Positions 11,262 to 22,606 are shown, counted from the first letter of the stretch. The stretch is DNA of 64,000 bases from Coenobita brevimanus (GCA_032717465.1 CM064683.1:34922542-34986541); one strand, 5' to 3'. The notes: generated by a model from the letters alone, not told the origin. Numbers and translations are program-made.

Positions 11262-12214
11262 AGCAACGAGACCGGCGCTTCTTTTCAACATTGCAGGTTG
11301 GTGTCGAACTCTTATCCTCCCCCCCCCCCTCCCTCGTGTAATAAGTCTTCATACGTTCGTGAATTAACTTGGTCATATTTTCCCCTGATCCCTCTTGTAC
11401 TGAATAACGAGACCGCCGCTTCTCTTCAGCATTGCAGATCGTCCGTTTCAAACCACTGCCACCACCTCACACAATCACCCCCCCCCCCCTCCTTTTCCTA
11501 GTTCACGTAGTTTAATGAATTTATCGGCTGGTCCATTTTGTTTACAGTCCATTTTCATTACAGTTTATATGATCACTGTTCCTATAATATTTGTGACATC
11601 ACTGTCTATAATTTTGGAGTTTATGAGTTTAATCTTAAGAGAGTGTCTTAGTATTCTTTGATTCTTCCCGCGAGTCCAACTGTGGCCACGGGATTAATAT
11701 ATTCGTGTATTAGTACTCTTCGATTCTTCCCGCGAGTCCAACTGCGACCACGGGATTAGTACTGTATATCCATGTGCATCAGTATTCTTTGAATCTTCCC
11801 ACGAGTCCAACTGTGACCACGGGATTAATATGTGTATCTGTATTCTTTCAATATTAACTTAGCTTGCAAAGATTAAAATCTCCAGTGATGTAGATCCTCA
11901 TTATTAAGTCGTTTGGGTTCATTCCCAGTTTGAAGAGTAATCTGTCTCAGTTCTTAGTGCTTAGCAAAACCTATGATAAGTCATTACGAGTTTGAACTTT
12001 GCTATCCAGTCTAAGGAGTGGTTTGATGCAGACGAGACTGAGTGGCCTGCAAAGTGTGGTATTATCTAACTACTCACGCCATCTCAAATAAGATCACGCT
12101 ACCACATTTCCCATAAATTCTCAAAATAAGATCACGCTACCTCATTTCCCATAAATTCTCAGATAAGATCACGCTACCCATTTTTCATAATCTCTAAAAT
12201 TTTCCGTCATTACA
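11262..12214 (+). mobile_element. Long LTR-like repeat, copy 1, downstream half
   Basis: This is collinear with 46490-47116 and 47891-48000 of copy 2 (shared CCTCGTGTAAT, CCACTTGTACTGAATAA-like, TCGGCTGGTCCAT, GACCACGGGA, AAGGAGTGG and AGATCAC). It ends CATTACA, then CTGGTGTGGCATTAGCGG, matching 51149-51165 and suggesting an LTR end followed by a primer-binding region. Internal tandem repeats are present: about three units of ATTCTTCCCGCGAGTCCAAC (11649-11830) and three 41-bp AAGATCACGCTACC units (12087-12195) that copy 2 largely lacks. Confidence 0.65.
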
Positions 12215-12302
12215 CTGGTGTGGCATTAGCGGTGGTATAAAAAATTTTTTGGATTACGCTGGTGACTAAATTTCTGAGCGTTACACGGTTGGCCAAATTT
12301 CT

Positions 12303-12353
12303 TGCATAACAAAACAAACAAACAGGGGTGAAAACATACTCTCCTTGTCGGAG
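12303..12353 (-). mobile_element. GGATCC-containing repeat, right fragment
   Basis: ACAAACAAACAGGGGTGAAAACAT plus CTCTCCTTGTCGGAGAG is the reverse complement of the start of the intact copy at 16035-16100 (CCTCTACGGAGG, GGTTATGTTTTACCCC). Together with 7262-7435 it makes one element split by the LTR insertion. Confidence 0.55.
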
Positions 12354-12802
12354 AGAATTAAGGAAAGAGTGGGCAAAGGGCCGGATTTAGGAGAGGGCAA
12401 AGTGAGCAGCTGCCCAGGGGCCTCCACAACCTGGGGGCCTCCACACATTTGATGTGATTTTATTATTGTTATTATTATTATTATTATTATTTATTGTTGT
12501 TATTATTATTATTACTTTAAAGATTTTTGTAAGGACAGGGCTGAAAGTTTTCAGTTTACCAATATCGATTTAATCACAGAAAACTACCGCCAGTCCAGAG
12601 GTCCGGAAAGAAATCATATCAAATAATTACCCCTTAATCCATGAAAACTTGAGGTTTTCTCTGAAACATTTTATTTATTGTAATAATAATAAATTCAACT
12701 GACTCTGTGTCGCATAGGCTATAGTAGACTGGTACTTTCACTATAATATTCTATATACAGTATTTATTAACTGCTTGGAACGTGAACGAGTATGAGAATT
12801 TC

Positions 12803-12808
<6 letters not shown>

Positions 12809-12882
<74 letters not shown>
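12809..12882. repeat. (TA)n microsatellite
   Basis: A pure TA run of about 37 units inside the hAT-like element. Confidence 0.98.
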
Positions 12883-12884
<2 letters not shown>

Positions 12885-13898
12885 TTTTCCATTATCGAAT
12901 GTCCATTGTTTGTTAACAAATTCAGAGGAAATCAGGAGCACGTAAGTTTGAGTTAATTTCAGAAATTCGGATATATTTGGAATATGCTATTGATTTCAGT
13001 GACTGTTCCTATGGTTAACTAATACAACGAAGTCACTTGTGGTATTAGTAGATGAAAAGGAGACAACGAGGGTGAAGTTTTGGGAAAAACGAAAAGTAGA
13101 AAAGGGGCTAGCTCATCTAGCCCTTGTTTTCCTTATTATGCTCGCAGTTACGTTTGCGTCTAATCTGAATGAGTATTTCTTATATTTAACAGCCTAAACT
13201 GTGTTACGTATATTTGATCCATTTCATAAGTAGTTCTACAGTAGCTTAGCTTAGTCAGCCAACATTTACTAGTTACTACATACATTAGGCTATGTCAATC
13301 CTAGTGTTATTCTAACTTAATTTATAGAGGCCTAGCTTATTTTCTAAGTTGAAAAGTACTTTTGGTGGATGGAAAGGAGACCGCGAATCCGAAACTCTGA
13401 TCATTTATGGTTTTATGAACCAATTTTACCTTACCTAACCCAACCCTGCAAGGGGCACGATGGCGGTGGGAACCTTTTGTGGTGTCTGAGTTGCTTTTGA
13501 CGAAAGTGGGTTGTTCTTGGCGAAACTCGTGGTACTGGGCAACGGTAACACGGCGTATGTGGCGCAGCGATATCTATTTAAAATCAAGAAAACGTGATGG
13601 TGATGATGGGGAATTCAGATGTATATTGATCTCTTCATGGTTTTCATGTTTAGCTGAATATCAAGTTTCCAGAAGTCTGGTGTTTGGATCGTATGTTACA
13701 TCGTTTTTACCTCTCTCACATACCACACCTAAGGCTGGGTATAGGCATTCAAGCATCGGAGAAGCGATGCATCACGACAAGCCAAAATGGCGGGAATCGT
13801 GTAGAAACGGCATATAGGCTACTGCGACTGTATTCGGAGCGCTTCGTGAGATAATCCCCAGGGTTCTTTGTGTGTGGCGGGAATGTCCCAAAGCATCC

Positions 13899-13927
13899 CG
13901 AAAGTTTTTGGCTGCCAAAAACTTTCG
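13899..13927. repeat. Perfect 13-bp-stem hairpin
   Basis: CGAAAGTTTTTGG, spacer CTG, CCAAAAACTTTCG is a perfect inverted repeat with a 3-base loop, located inside the left half of the Harbinger-like element. Confidence 0.85.
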
Positions 13928-14225
13928 TGGCCTACGCCGACAAGTATCATAATTCACGAAACAATCAAGAATATCTTATTGACACCTTTGTGGTATCGTA
14001 ATAGCATCTTAAAATTATCGGCGTGATTCTTGGTGGTTCAGAAAACACAACGAAGGAACAATGATGTCCGTCGTGTTAAAAACCGTTGGCGAAGACATTA
14101 TGAATTGGCAACGTTGTCCTCTCGACCAACGTTCCTGCGTACCGACGTGGGGGGGGGGGGAATGACGTGGCATATGAAAGTGACTGGGGAGGTGGGCTCG
14201 CCCCGACGCGGCGACGCCCCCAGTT

Positions 14226-14525
14226 GTGCCTGTGTCAGAGCTACTGTGCCCTTCTCAAAATGTCACCGACACCGTCAGTATGGTTCACCCTTTAAAGGTG
14301 CAGAGAAGCTCATCAGAAGAGAAGCCCACCACCAGTGTTACTCTATCCCTTGGCGATGATTATGAGGTGCTGGAGATCCCTCCAACTATTCCTCCTCCAG
14401 CAGCAGGTGTTGAATCAGACCTGGATGATGAAGACAAAGAAAATGCGTCAGGTTATCAACAAGCACAACTCACCCAACAGGAGAGAGATGAAAACAACAG
14501 CACCGAGCTCCCGTTTGTAGTTTGA
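14226..14525 (+). pseudogene. Unrecognised acidic 99-codon frame inside the Harbinger-like element
   Basis: An open frame of 99 codons with ordinary amino-acid composition. It has a Ser/Thr-rich first half, then YEVLEIPPTIPPPAAGVESD followed by an acidic DLDDEDKEN stretch. It resembles a disordered, acidic linker more than a transposase catalytic core. It could be a degenerate transposase N-terminus or host coding sequence captured by the transposon. No family is recognised and no splice or promoter evidence is visible. Confidence 0.3.
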
Positions 14526-15434
14526 CAACCCTTGGGACACCAGTGCTACGAACCGTGCAAGACATCCGGCAAAAAACGTAAGTACGTCGTATTAGCATTG
14601 TGCTGGTGACTCGTTGTTTATACGACAATCTTGGCGTATCAGGAGGCATCCTTGGTGATACAGTTACGACATTCGTAATGCGATTGTAACTCTGTCGTGA
14701 TAATCGTTGCAACATATTTAGCCATTCGTACGGCCATCTTAGACGATCATGAACCTTCAGCAATCGTGGCATTCTCACCACGAATCCCACCCTTTCGCCT
14801 GTCGTGAAGCATCGTGGTTCCGATTCTTGAATGTGTAAACCCAGCTTAACCTTGCCAGAGCATGATAGTGGGCTACCTTCGTTTTTAAGATAAAGCTAAA
14901 GTAATCAATTTATCCCTACCTAACCTAGCAAAAAGCAAACAATCACTTTGGAGTTCCATATCCAGACGGATCTCTAATTATGCCTTCCTATATTACCGTA
15001 TGTTTTTAATAGCTATAATGAAATCTTAAAAGCTGACAGTTCACCTTTTGTTGTTGCAGAAATGAGTTGAATTAAAAACCTGTTTAACTTTTATAGTATA
15101 TAAGCTATGGCGCATAGATCGGTGACCACCATAGTTGAGGTACTGTATTAGGATGTAATATATATTGTTTCTGACGAAATCTAGTCATAGCTTACATTGT
15201 TGGAGAAAACCATTATTTGAGGTTTCAACTTTCAGTAATGTGAAGAATCTTGAAATAATATATATTTTCTGCAATAAAATTGCTTGAAAATTTTCATCAT
15301 AGGTGGTAAATTGGAGACGGTCAGCTTCAAACCTCATGAATGACTTCAACTATGACTTAAACTATGCCTTCAACTTTATATAACTCTAAGGTAGGAGGGG
15401 CCTACACATGTCTAAATCCGGCCCTGGGTGGGCA

Positions 15435-16015
15435 GTGCTGAGTGGAAAAAATAATCTCCTTGGGTACTTAGTGCTGAGCTTAAAACGTGTCCCAGTGATT
15501 CGAATGAAGGAAAGGGTGCAGAATGTTGAATGATGAAAAGGGTATGCAGCACTGAATAAAAATAATACCCTATAGGGTGAAGGAGTGAAGGAAGGGCTCA
15601 AAGCGCTGACTGAAAAATACACTTTTAAATCAGAGAGAGAAAAAAAAAAAAGAAAGAAAGAAAGGTAACCAGTGATGAGTGCAGAATCTCTCTTGGCTGG
15701 GATTCACAAATTCTCATTTTCGATACAGTGCTGTATTTTTATGCATTTTTGTTGCTATGGGACTGTCTTATTCACGTTAAAAGTGTCATTTTGTAGTGAA
15801 GGGATTAAGGAAAACTGTATCCTTCAGCTCGAAAAGCCTCTCCTAATATGAATAAAAATTGTATGGGGACTGCAAGAAAAATACAAATTCTGATTCTGAT
15901 TCAGAGGTCAAACTACGACCAAGTTCGAGGAAAGGAAACTGCAGATCTTCCTCTGTCCCTTGACCTTATTGCACAAATCACACCTTTGTTATGAAGGAGA
16001 TGTTAGGTTAAGAAA
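15435..16015. other. Unexplained AT/purine-rich DNA
   Basis: Loosely repetitive GAATGAAGGAAAGGGTGCAG-like words occur at 15440-15620 and a poly(A)/GAAA patch at 15640-15664. No gene or element terminus is supported. Confidence 0.4.
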
Positions 16016-16029
16016 GTTGAGTGCAATAT

Positions 16030-16385
16030 TATTACCTCCTCTACGGAGGTTATGTTTTACCCCGCGTTGGTTGGTTTGTTCGTGTGTTTGTCTGTCTTTT
16101 TCTGTTCGCAGGTTTACTCAAAAAGTTAAGAACGAATTTTGATGAAATTTTGTGGAAGGGTGGGTCATGGACCAAGGAAGAATTGATAAACTTTAGGGGC
16201 GGATCCGGATCCGGATCCAGAGTATCCCGCACAATACCTCCAAAAGTTCTCAATGAATTTCACTGAAATTTTGTGGAAAGCTGGGCCATGGACCAAGGAA
16301 CAATTGATTAATTATGGGGCTGATCCGGATCCGGATCCTATATCCACGGAACCGGATCCGGATTCTTTTTAATGGCAATGGCTTA
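16030..16385 (+). mobile_element. GGATCC-containing interspersed repeat, intact copy
   Basis: It begins ACCTCCTCTACGGAGGTTAT, a short hairpin, followed by TTTGTTCGTGTGTTTGTCTG. Two tandem ~80-bp units follow, each with GAATTT.GATGAAATTTTGTGG, GGGTCATGGACCAAGGAA-like sequence and GGATCCGGATCCGGATCC (16201 and 16323). The second unit ends with a further ACCGGATCCGGATTC. This repeat type is common in marine invertebrates as I recall, and its class is unclear. The split copy at 7262/12353 is the same family. Confidence 0.7.
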
Positions 16386-16559
16386 ACGGAAGTATGCGCT
16401 CTCTGTGTGCGTTTTAGTTCCATGTTCTTGTTCTTCCTGGGAAATACAGGTTTTACTTTGAATAAAAATAATAAAAATTATATGAGGTCCGTAAATCTTT
16501 GTCTGTGTACCTTGAGTCCCCGCCACAAATCAGCATGCCTATAAAATGTACTCTCTGCC

Positions 16560-16745
16560 ACAACTTGTCTGTCGAGTTTCAGTCTCCGCCACAGAATAAC
16601 TTGTCTCTTGACCTTGAGTAACGTCCACAAAATAACTTGTTTCTAGAGCTTCAATCGCCACAGCAAAATATCTTGCTTCTAGAGCTTCAATCGCCACAAC
16701 AAAATAACTTCTCCCAAGAGCTTAGGTCGCCACCACAAAATATAA
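16560..16745. repeat. 36-bp minisatellite, five units
   Basis: The landmark CTTGT/CTTGC/CTTCT recurs at 16564, 16600, 16636, 16672 and 16708, an exact 36-bp period. The unit is approximately AACTTGTTTCTAGAGC then TTCAATCGCCACAACAAA. There are no unique spacers between units, so it is not a CRISPR-like array. Confidence 0.85.
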
Positions 16746-16904
16746 AAATATTTTATGTCTCTGTCCATCACGTGGTGAAGGTGGAAGAGAGCTGAACCTT
16801 TCCGTAACTCCTGTTCTTATGCAAAACTACGAAAGGAAAATGAGCACGGGAAAGCCATGCACAGGTTTTTCTTTAAAAATATATCATAGTTAATGACCGA
16901 AGTG

Positions 16905-16907
<3 letters not shown>

Positions 16908-16946
<39 letters not shown>
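16908..16946. repeat. (CT)n microsatellite
   Basis: A pure CT run of about 19 units. Confidence 0.98.
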
Positions 16947-16949
<3 letters not shown>

Positions 16950-17044
16950 GTCTGCCACAACAGCAGCGTCCCCTCTTCCTGCATAAACGAAGTTGAAAAT
17001 AAAACAAAAATCGTTCACGCATAATGCATTATTGAGGGAAAGTT

Positions 17045-17990
17045 GCGCCCGGCTCCTTCCTGAGGAGAAAGAGAGAGAGGGGGGGGGGAGGAAAGAACGA
17101 GGAGTGGGAGGAGGAGAAATAGGGAAAGGAGATATGTAGGAAGGGTAGAGAAGGAGAAAGGAGAGATAGGGGAAAGAGGAATGGAGAGAATGGAGGCGGA
17201 GAGGAGGTAATAAAGCAATAAATAAGGCAAAAGAAGAGAATGGGGAGACCGAAGAAAGGAAGAAGGAAAGTGAAAAGAGGGGGGAAGTGGGGGAGATATG
17301 ATAGGAGGGAGGGAACAAGAGAAAGGAGAATGGGAAGAGAAAACAGGAGGTTGGAAAGAGGGAAAAGAGAGAAAGGGAAGTAAGCAGAGTAAGGGGACTG
17401 AGTAGGAGAAAAACAAGACATGGCATCTTAGTTTTGTGTGGCTGGCTTTTGAAATATGAGAAAGGCACTGTAGGGTGAAAGAGGCACACTGAAAAGTTTG
17501 AGAGAGGCTGAGAATAGTGAGTAGGTGTTAAGATGAGACTGGGTGAGGCAGGGATGTATATAACGTAGAGAAAGAGGTGAAATACAGATAACGTGAGGCA
17601 AGACAAAAACAGAAATTTTAGTCGAGGGAAAAGAGTGGGGCAGAGAGGGAGTAAGACAAGGATAGATGTATAGCATTTATAGGTGTCAGGAAGAGAGAGA
17701 ACTTTCGGAGACGCAGTGTATTGGTGAGTGGTTGTGAGGCAGCGACGGGCTGAGGCAGGATGGGGAAAGGAGAGATGTGAGTAAGGCAGAAGAAGAAATG
17801 AGGTGAGGAGAAATGCTGGTGAGCCAGGGAAGGAAGTTAGGATATCGTAGAGCAGCAATGAGGCAAAGAATAAGGTGAAGCAGGACGAGAAAGGTCTTTT
17901 CCAGCTGGTTGGAGAGAGGCAGAAGTGAAAAATTTGGGAGAGGCAGGGCATAGTGAGTAGGTGAGAGGAAAAATGGAAGTCGGAAGTGAG
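17045..17990. repeat. Polypurine tract (GGA/GAG-rich)
   Basis: The + strand is almost all G and A with GGGGGAGGAAAG-like content, so the minus strand shows long Ser/Leu/Phe/Pro frames that are composition artefacts. No fixed unit is visible before 17994. Confidence 0.75.
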
Positions 17991-17993
17991 GTG

Positions 17994-18115
17994 AGGCAGG
18001 GAGTGGGGTGAGATAAGGAGTGGGGTGAGGTTGGGAATGAAGTAAGGCAGGGAGTGGGGTGAGATAAGGAGTGGGGTGAGGTTAGGAATGAAGTAAGGCA
18101 GGGAGTGGGGTGAAG
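17994..18115. repeat. 51-bp tandem repeat, about 2.4 units
   Basis: AGGCAGGGAGTGGGGTGAGA starts at 17994, 18045 and 18096, an exact 51-bp spacing with one base change between units. It continues rightward (to about 18330) into a decayed GGAATGAGTGGATG-like array. Confidence 0.85.
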
Positions 18116-18689
18116 GGGGTGAGTGGTTGGACTGTGGTTAGATAAGAATAAAGGGATGTTGGTGAGATCGGAATGAGTGGATGGTGTGATGCAGGGATGA
18201 AGGGATAGGGTGACGAAGGAATGACTCGATGGGATAAGGCAGAAATGAGTGGATGTGGTGAAATAGGAATGAGGGAATAGGGTAAGGTAGGAATAAGAAG
18301 ATGGTGATGAACAGGCATGAGGGTGAGGCAGGAATGAGGACATAAGGCGTGGCAAGAATGCGGGTTAGGACGGTGGTGGCAGGATGGTGTGGTGTGCAGC
18401 GAGGTACTTTCCAGCGTTGACACAATAATTGTCAGCTTGGAGGGTAATCCTTAATATATGATGTACAGGCGGCCCGCTTACCTACCATCTCATACACGCC
18501 ATGCACTCCTAACTATTAACACACACACACACACAAACACACACACGCCTCCTCGTATACACACACACACCCCTCCCACCCCACACACACATTCTTGGGT
18601 AAACAGAAGTATATACACCAGGAGTTCCAAATGTACTCGATCAACTAATTATTGGTGCACATTCCGTGTGAAATAATCATACATCACAG

Positions 18690-19241
18690 GCGATAGACAC
18701 TGCAAAATGCCTGTTGTTTTTTGCCCAACAGTAGTAACCCTTTGAAAACAGTTATATGAAATAGAGGAGTATGGAAGTAAAAAAGTCGCTGCATGACAGT
18801 ATTGTGATACCAACCCTATCTTATGGAAGCGAAGCTTGGACCTTGTTGGAAGGACACAAGTCAAGAGTGGGAGCAGTGGAAATGAGTTCTTTGAGTGAAG
18901 CATGTGAAGTTCCATGGAAAGACAGACTGACAAATAAGGAAGTGAAAGAGTGTTGTGGTGTGGATGTGGAAGTGAAAGAAAGTGTTAGGAGAAATACACT
19001 AAGGTGTTTTGGCCGTGAGGAGAGGATGGAGAGCTTAAGACTAACAAGGATAGTGTATGTGAGGGAGGTGGACGGGGAGAAAGTAAGGGGGAGGCCGAGG
19101 ATGAGATGGAGGAATGGAGCAGAGAGGTATATGAGAGAACAAGATGTGAGCTAGGCGGAGGGCAGTGAAATGGCGGGAGACAGGGCGACATGGAGGCGAT
19201 TTGTTTGTCACCATCCCTTGCGCGATCAAGGCGTCTGGCAA
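18690..19241 (+). mobile_element. 5'-truncated LINE (family L, copy 2), RT C-terminus
   Basis: The frame 18771-19154 encodes the last part of the family L protein: MEVKKSLHDSIVIPTLSYGS, then KDRLTNKEVKECCGVDVEV, RCFGREERME and GRPRMRWRNGAERYM. It lies in the opposite orientation to copies 1, 3 and 4. The 3' end GGCGTCTGGCAA is followed by (ATAG)n at 19242-19261. Similarity to copy 1 fades at about 18690. The RT catalytic core is missing, so it is a dead fragment. Confidence 0.88.
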
Positions 19242-19261
19242 TAGATAGATAGATGGATAGA

Positions 19262-21177
19262 CTAGTAACCCTGTTTTCATATATATTTTACTACTGACAT
19301 TTTCTGTCTTATCCGTAGTTTATTCACCAACAAAAGTCCTTTTAATATTTCACAAATTTGGTTTCTCTCTTGTGTTGGCTAATATTCTTCAGCTGAGAGG
19401 CTTAGGATGTTTCTCCATCCATAGATAATTATTTTTCATATGATACGTCAAGAAAGATGGTGATGGACATGACCTAAGTATGAAACAGACACAGTGGATT
19501 AGTAAACCAACTTTTGTCCTTGTCCATTTGGGTCGAAACAGTTTTTATCAGAAACATATACAGTGTATACATGATCAAAAGCCTTTTTTAACTGCGAGTA
19601 CTGATTACGCTGTTGTTTCCCTCCTAACATATTGCACCGTTATTTGCTTAATATTCATGCGCGAAAAACTACAAATTTTCACATATCCAAATCGAGTGCC
19701 CATTCATTATTATTTTAACTGACCAATTTCGAACCCGTATGGAAAGATAGGCGTTTTGTTTTGGACTTGTAATGGTGTTTATATTATTTACCATAGTCGG
19801 TTCTTTTTCATCTGAGGGAACTGGGCTACTCCCACAACTCAACTTGTTATTCCATTTCTGCAAGAAATTCAGAAAGCACTTACGAGTATTATGAGGCAAA
19901 ATGAGTCTCTTTTGTTACTGGTCAAGTCGAACCCCCATCCTGACTACATTTGGCCATCAACATTCCTGAAAGGGATTACAGCTATTTTTCATGTTAGAAG
20001 AAACTGGTTGTGGTCGTTCATGAGTACAATTATTCCATTAACGCTTTAAGTCACACCATAAGTTGTGTGTGCTGTGTCTCCATGTACAGTATATCAAGTG
20101 ATGCGTGTGTGAAACTAAAGACGTTGGGATCCGCTGAGGTACACTGGTAAATTCGTATGGACTATACACATAAAGGTACAAAAGTATACTCAGAGTATGA
20201 GAGGTACAGTCACCAGTTAGATATAGTTTTTTTTTTTTTCGGAATCCCGATTCAGATAAAAATAAAGCAGATAAACTGTGACATTATCCATTTCAGATTA
20301 CAAGATTTGTAATGGAATGTGTTCAAAGATTTTGCATTATTTCACCACTCTTCTTTAAATCACTCTGGAACAATGATGTCTTACTATTATATATATATTC
20401 ATACTCCCTCATTGTGATTCTTCTCCATCAGGTCTCTTTGAACACTTTCACTGCGATAACTTCTTAATGATGAACTCTCCCAGAGGTAATGTCACTGGGT
20501 TACTGAAGGATTGACTGTTTTGCGTCAGCTAGGCCAGTGCCTGTCGTGGGTTTGAAAGATAAATAACTTTTGCAAATTTGATATTATGGAGTTTTACCTT
20601 TGGGAATGTGTAGTGGAGATTGAAAATTAATGGATTCATTTTGGAAGGGGATGGCGTCTGCTCTAGGATGCACTGCTTTCGAGATGTTTAGGTTTTGCCA
20701 ACTACTTTACACAGTTTTCGTAAATTTTCGTTAGTGTGGGTAAGTCGGGGAAGATGACATAAGTTTGTTGTGAGTTTGTAGGGAAATCATGGTGGATACA
20801 TTTTGTGCTGCAATATTTAATAGGATTAGATGGACAGAGAGACAAATACATCTGGTGTATATGCAGACAGGTGGAAGGATGAATGCAAGTGGCAGATTAT
20901 GTTAGGTCAATAGATGCGAAGATACAATACATAGACAGAGAGATGGATTTGTGGGTAATGGTGAATATAGCTTGATATATAGATAGCTGTAAAAATTTAA
21001 TAAGTAGATTAGCGAATGGATAAATGGACGTGTATATTCATGTGTAGATATATGGTCAGTGTCGACGTCCCATATTTCTGTGGCATGGACCGGGAATGGT
21101 CAAGTGTGACCTGATTCGCTTTGTCATGAGATGAAGTACACATAAAACTCTTGCCATATCCTAGTGTTTTTTAATTA
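19262..21177. other. Unexplained AT-rich DNA, no gene seen
   Basis: Single-copy-looking AT-rich sequence with short open frames only. I found no transposon termini, repeat unit or protein similarity. Confidence 0.45.
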
Positions 21178-21324
21178 GCCCTTTCTCTGAGGGTCCGGCA
21201 GGATACTAATTGACTTTTCTTGCTGCCTTCAAACGATTTTAGTTAAGCTTAGCCCTTTCCCTAAGTGTCCGGCAGGATATTAAACTGACTGTTCTTGCTG
21301 CCTGCAGACGATTTTAGTTAAGCT
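21178..21324. repeat. Tandem duplication of a ~73-bp unit
   Basis: AGCCCTTTCTCTGAGGGTCC (21178) and AGCCCTTTCCCTAAGTGTCC (21250) start two adjacent copies. Each runs through GGCAGGATA, TTCTTGCTGCCT and GATTTTAGTTAAGCTT. They differ by several substitutions and small indels. Confidence 0.85.
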
Positions 21325-22536
21325 TATGAAACATCCTTCGTACTGAAGGGGAAAATAATGTTATGTATAACCTCTTTAGTTCAAAATGTCTCTCCTGAGG
21401 AGAATGAAATTGTCTGGAGACAGTAAGAATATTACAAGAAATACGTTCTGCCCTCACAAACAGCAGCATCTATAATCCCAGGTTACGTCGTTCGCAGACA
21501 TTTCAGAATTCGCGACCCACCTCTGCAAATAATTACATATATTCTGGAGGTGAAACTCTCGTATCCAGACCAACTCTATCGTTATGAAATGAATAGGGTT
21601 CATCTCTGTTCACACTTGAAGAGAATACCTATTATTATCCCATAAATGTGGCCCCATTAGAGTTTTATTCAGTTCAAACTTAAGTCAAAACTATACAATT
21701 TGCGTGCGTGACTCAGGGTATATTTTATCATGCCAGCAGTGTCTGGTAAAGAGGAAAAGGCAAATGCGGCCGTCAGCAGGTGGGTGTGTGGTTGGCGTGG
21801 GGGGGGTGAGAGATAGGTGGGATGGAGGTGAGAGGGGTATAGTAATTTGGAGTGGAGTGAGGCTTGACTAGGATAGGGAGAGGGAGCAGGAAAGCATGGG
21901 ATGGAGAACTGATGGATTTGGGTCGGGGTTGGGTGTTAGCACTAGGATAGGACGCAATGAGATGGGAAACAGTGGGGCAGGAAAGAGAGATGTGGGCGGG
22001 TAGGAGGTGAATGGGGTGGGCTGGGATGGGGTGGCCGTGCATTACTAAATGGATGAGACAGTGAAACAGGAGACGGGGATGAATAAGAGATGGGGTGGGA
22101 GGGACAGAGGTGAGGTAGGGTGGGTAGATAGGAGTGGGGTAGGTTCGGTAGGAGGTTAGTGTGGGGTGTGGGTAGGTTTGCCGAGAGATGAGACAAATTT
22201 GGATATGTAAGGGATGGGGTTGGGTTGGATAGGGGCGGGTCGATTACTATAGGAATAACACAGAGTGAAAACGGATATAGTGAGACGGATAAAGGATGGG
22301 TTTGTGTGTAGCTGGATCAAAGCTGGGTGGTGCAGGAGCAGGGACAGAACTAAGATGGCGATCGAGGGAGCGACTGGGGTAATAGGAGACATGAGTGGGT
22401 TGTGGTGGGATAGATTTTGTCAGTCAAATCTGAGTCTCACTACTGGACTGAATTAGGGAGGAAACGGGTAGGGACAAGAGTTTTTTACGCATGTATAAGT
22501 GACTATTGTCAGCATCTTACTCGATGGAGCAAAATG

Positions 22537-22538
<2 letters not shown>
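21325..22538. other. Unexplained DNA, G-rich in 21780-22400
   Basis: The right part is GGGGTGGGATGG-like and C-poor on the + strand, giving artefactual Pro/His/Ser minus-strand frames. No gene is supported. Confidence 0.45.

Positions 22539-22604
<66 letters not shown>
22539..22604. repeat. (AC)n microsatellite
   Basis: A pure AC run of 33 units abuts the truncated 5' end of a LINE fragment. Confidence 0.98.

Positions 22605-22606
<2 letters not shown>

Larger units (their letters stand above)
13733..14846. mobile_element. PIF/Harbinger-like element with long terminal inverted repeats
   Basis: The first ~70 bp (GGCTGGGTATAGGCATTCAA, then GCATC, GATGC, TCACGACA and GGCGGGAATCG) match the reverse complement of the last ~70 bp (AGCTGGGTTTACACATTCAA, then GAATC, GATGC, TCACGACA and GTGGGATTCG) at roughly 75%. 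The 3-bp TAA at 13730-13732 is repeated at 14847-14849, as expected for PIF/Harbinger (TWA target). Many TCGTGG-type subterminal motifs occur near both ends. The only internal frame is an acidic 99-codon one. No DDE transposase is visible, so it is non-autonomous. Confidence 0.7.
12376..15426. mobile_element. hAT-like DNA transposon, 3.05 kb, with a nested Harbinger-like element
   Basis: The left terminus AAGGGCCGGATTTAG and right terminus CTAAATCCGGCCCTG are inverted repeats of the well-known CAGGGCCGGATTTAG hAT type. The flanks carry an 8-bp duplication, AGTGGGCA (12368-12375) and GGTGGGCA (15427-15434), 7/8 identical. Next to the left end the characteristic GCCCAGGGGCCTCC motif is present. 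The interior contains an ATT-rich patch (about 12464-12515), a long TA microsatellite, a 1.1-kb Harbinger-like insertion and otherwise AT-rich DNA. I found no recognisable hAT transposase motif, so it is non-autonomous or decayed. Confidence 0.8.

Noticed and set aside
16560..16745. CRISPR-like array
   Set aside because: Contiguous 36-bp units with no unique spacers, in a eukaryotic repeat context; it is a minisatellite.
16947..17951. 334-codon minus-strand frame, Ser/Leu/Pro/Phe-rich
   Set aside because: Polypurine tract artefact; the same region is open in several frames.
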